Source of the DNA: Cytophagales bacterium | Lineage (GTDB): Bacteria > Bacteroidota > Bacteroidia > Cytophagales > ES-bin-26 | Direction: 5' to 3' | Length of the DNA: 6,847 nt | Assembly (NCBI GenBank): GCA_014379925.1 | Contig: JACMKY010000319.1 | Location: 1-6,847 of the forward strand | In this document: in pieces, positions 5,973 to 6,847 of the stretch | How positions within the stretch are numbered: the first letter of the stretch is position 1 | Layout of the letters: each line of letters opens with the position of its first letter | Notes under the pieces: generated by a model | What the model was told of the DNA's origin: nothing | The model's database searches: none | Seen by the model: only the letters and a program-made list of their open reading frames with translations | Made by a program: the position numbers and the translations under genes

Positions 5973-6830
5973 ATGAATCACAGTCCGGCTTTCGCCGCGC
6001 GCGGGGAGGAAGGCGGCACCTGCGTGAGGCTGGGTTCCTCCCGCCTGCACTACGCCCGTTTCGGGAACGGACGGCGGGTGCTGCTGGCCTTCCACGGGTT
6101 CGGTCAGCACGGGCGGCATTTCGAGGTTCTGGCCGGGGCGTTGGCGGCGGAATACGTCACCTACAGTTTCGACCTGTTTTACCACGGCCGGAGCGAGTGG
6201 GCCGATCCCGACCAAGTCCTGACCAAGGCGGACTGGGCGGCGTTGATGCGGGCGTTTTTCGAGCGGGAAAACGTGAATGCCTGCTCGGTGGTGGGATTCA
6301 GCCTCGGGGCGCGTCCGGCACTGGCCACCGCGGAGGCCTTTCCCGACCGGATCGAGGCAGTCTTCCTGCTGGCCCCCGACGGCATCACCCCCAACCCGTG
6401 GTACACGCTGGCCACCCGGTCCGGTTGGACGCAACGGCTGTTCCGGCAAGCGGTCTTCCATCCGGGCGTTTTTCGCCGGTTAACCCGCCTGGCGCAAACG
6501 CTGCGGCTGGTGCACCCGGGTTGGGTGCGCTTCGCCCATCGCCAGTTGGACACGCCCGAAAAGCGGTACCAACTCTACCACACCTGGCTGGGCTTCCGCC
6601 GGCTGCGGTTCGACGTGCCGACCCTGGCCGATCTGTTCAACGAACGGGGCATCCGCACCGAAATCTTTTTGGGCCGCCACGACCGGTTGCTAACCGAATC
6701 CCACGTCCGACCGCTGCTGCGCCGGTTGAAGCACGGCAAACTGACGCTTCTGCCGTGTGGCCACGGCGGGTTGCTGGCGGGCGTGGCCGCTCATTGGCGG
6801 ACGCGGGGGATGGGTGAAATCTGGCCGTAA
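5973..6830 (+). CDS. Alpha/beta-hydrolase fold protein
   Basis: The product is a 285-residue cytoplasmic hydrolase of the alpha/beta fold, likely an esterase or related enzyme; the substrate cannot be read. In this numbering the oxyanion-hole motif is LLAFHGFGQHG (37-47). The nucleophile elbow is G-F-S-L-G with Ser110. The acid is Asp237 in FLGRHDRLL, and the base is His264 in LPCGHGGLL, so the triad is complete. Residues about 135-220 form a helical, Arg-rich cap (from APDGITPNPWY onward). There is no signal peptide. An in-frame GTG at 5946 would add nine residues. The ATG at 5973 is chosen because the extra residues (PKPTPWEA) show no family character. It starts 33 bp after the kinase stop on the same strand with no terminator between, so co-transcription is likely. 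No functional link to the kinase is evident. Confidence 0.9.
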   Translation: MNHSPAFAARGEEGGTCVRLGSSRLHYARFGNGRRVLLAFHGFGQHGRHFEVLAGALAAEYVTYSFDLFYHGRSEWADPDQVLTKADWAALMRAFFERENVNACSVVGFSLGARPALATAEAFPDRIEAVFLLAPDGITPNPWYTLATRSGWTQRLFRQAVFHPGVFRRLTRLAQTLRLVHPGWVRFAHRQLDTPEKRYQLYHTWLGFRRLRFDVPTLADLFNERGIRTEIFLGRHDRLLTESHVRPLLRRLKHGKLTLLPCGHGGLLAGVAAHWRTRGMGEIWP

Positions 6831-6847
6831 TGGTCACTCATTCCCCC

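Noticed and set aside
5439..6461. Minus-strand open frame of 340 codons spanning the kinase end and hydrolase start
   Set aside because: It crosses two real plus-strand genes, with no domain character and Arg/Gln-rich shadow composition.
5645..6817. Plus-strand open frame of 390 codons overlapping the hydrolase in another frame
   Set aside because: Its translation is Gly/Arg/Pro-rich without motifs. The alternative frame encodes a complete alpha/beta-hydrolase triad.

Overview
This GC-rich window most likely comes from a member of the Bacteroidota, probably a high-GC Cytophagales-type lineage. Four observations point there. The efflux genes run in the order TetR regulator, TolC-type channel, lipoprotein adaptor. 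A TAnnTTTG-type -7 element precedes the regulator. Start codons lack convincing Shine-Dalgarno sequences. The PAS/PAS/kinase/receiver/HPt hybrid kinase has wording that resembles kinases of that phylum. The phylum is an inference; the genus cannot be named from the sequence.

Layout. The left half (1-3030) is a minus-strand efflux operon. In transcription order it holds a TetR/AcrR-family repressor (3030-2413, GTG start), a TolC-family outer-membrane channel (2386-950), and a lipoprotein periplasmic adaptor of the HlyD/RND membrane-fusion type (823 to beyond the left edge). The inner-membrane RND pump would be expected just outside the window. Between the channel and adaptor genes lies a 126-bp spacer carrying seven tandem degenerate heptamers and an 11-bp perfect stem-loop. 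The divergent intergenic region (3031-3284, 254 bp) is AT-rich in its middle and holds the repressor's probable promoter and two palindromes that could be operators.

The right half (3285-6830) is a plus-strand pair: a soluble hybrid histidine kinase (PAS-PAS-DHp-CA-receiver-HPt) and, 33 bp downstream, an alpha/beta hydrolase with a complete Ser-Asp-His triad.

How the genes fit together. The repressor probably controls its own operon. Its adaptor and channel, with an unseen pump, would export a toxic or self-made small molecule. The kinase and hydrolase are probably co-transcribed, but nothing in the sequence links them to efflux beyond adjacency.

The most interesting signal is in the hybrid kinase. 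Its receiver and HPt domains keep every key residue. Its kinase core carries in-frame lesions: helix-breaking prolines around and after the H box, a heptad-sized deletion in the DHp hairpin, and a two-residue deletion in the G1 ATP-binding box. This looks like a pseudokinase or a gene in early decay that retains a phosphotransfer hub. I saw no CRISPR array, insertion sequence, phage gene, tRNA or rRNA, and no clearly novel multi-gene system.
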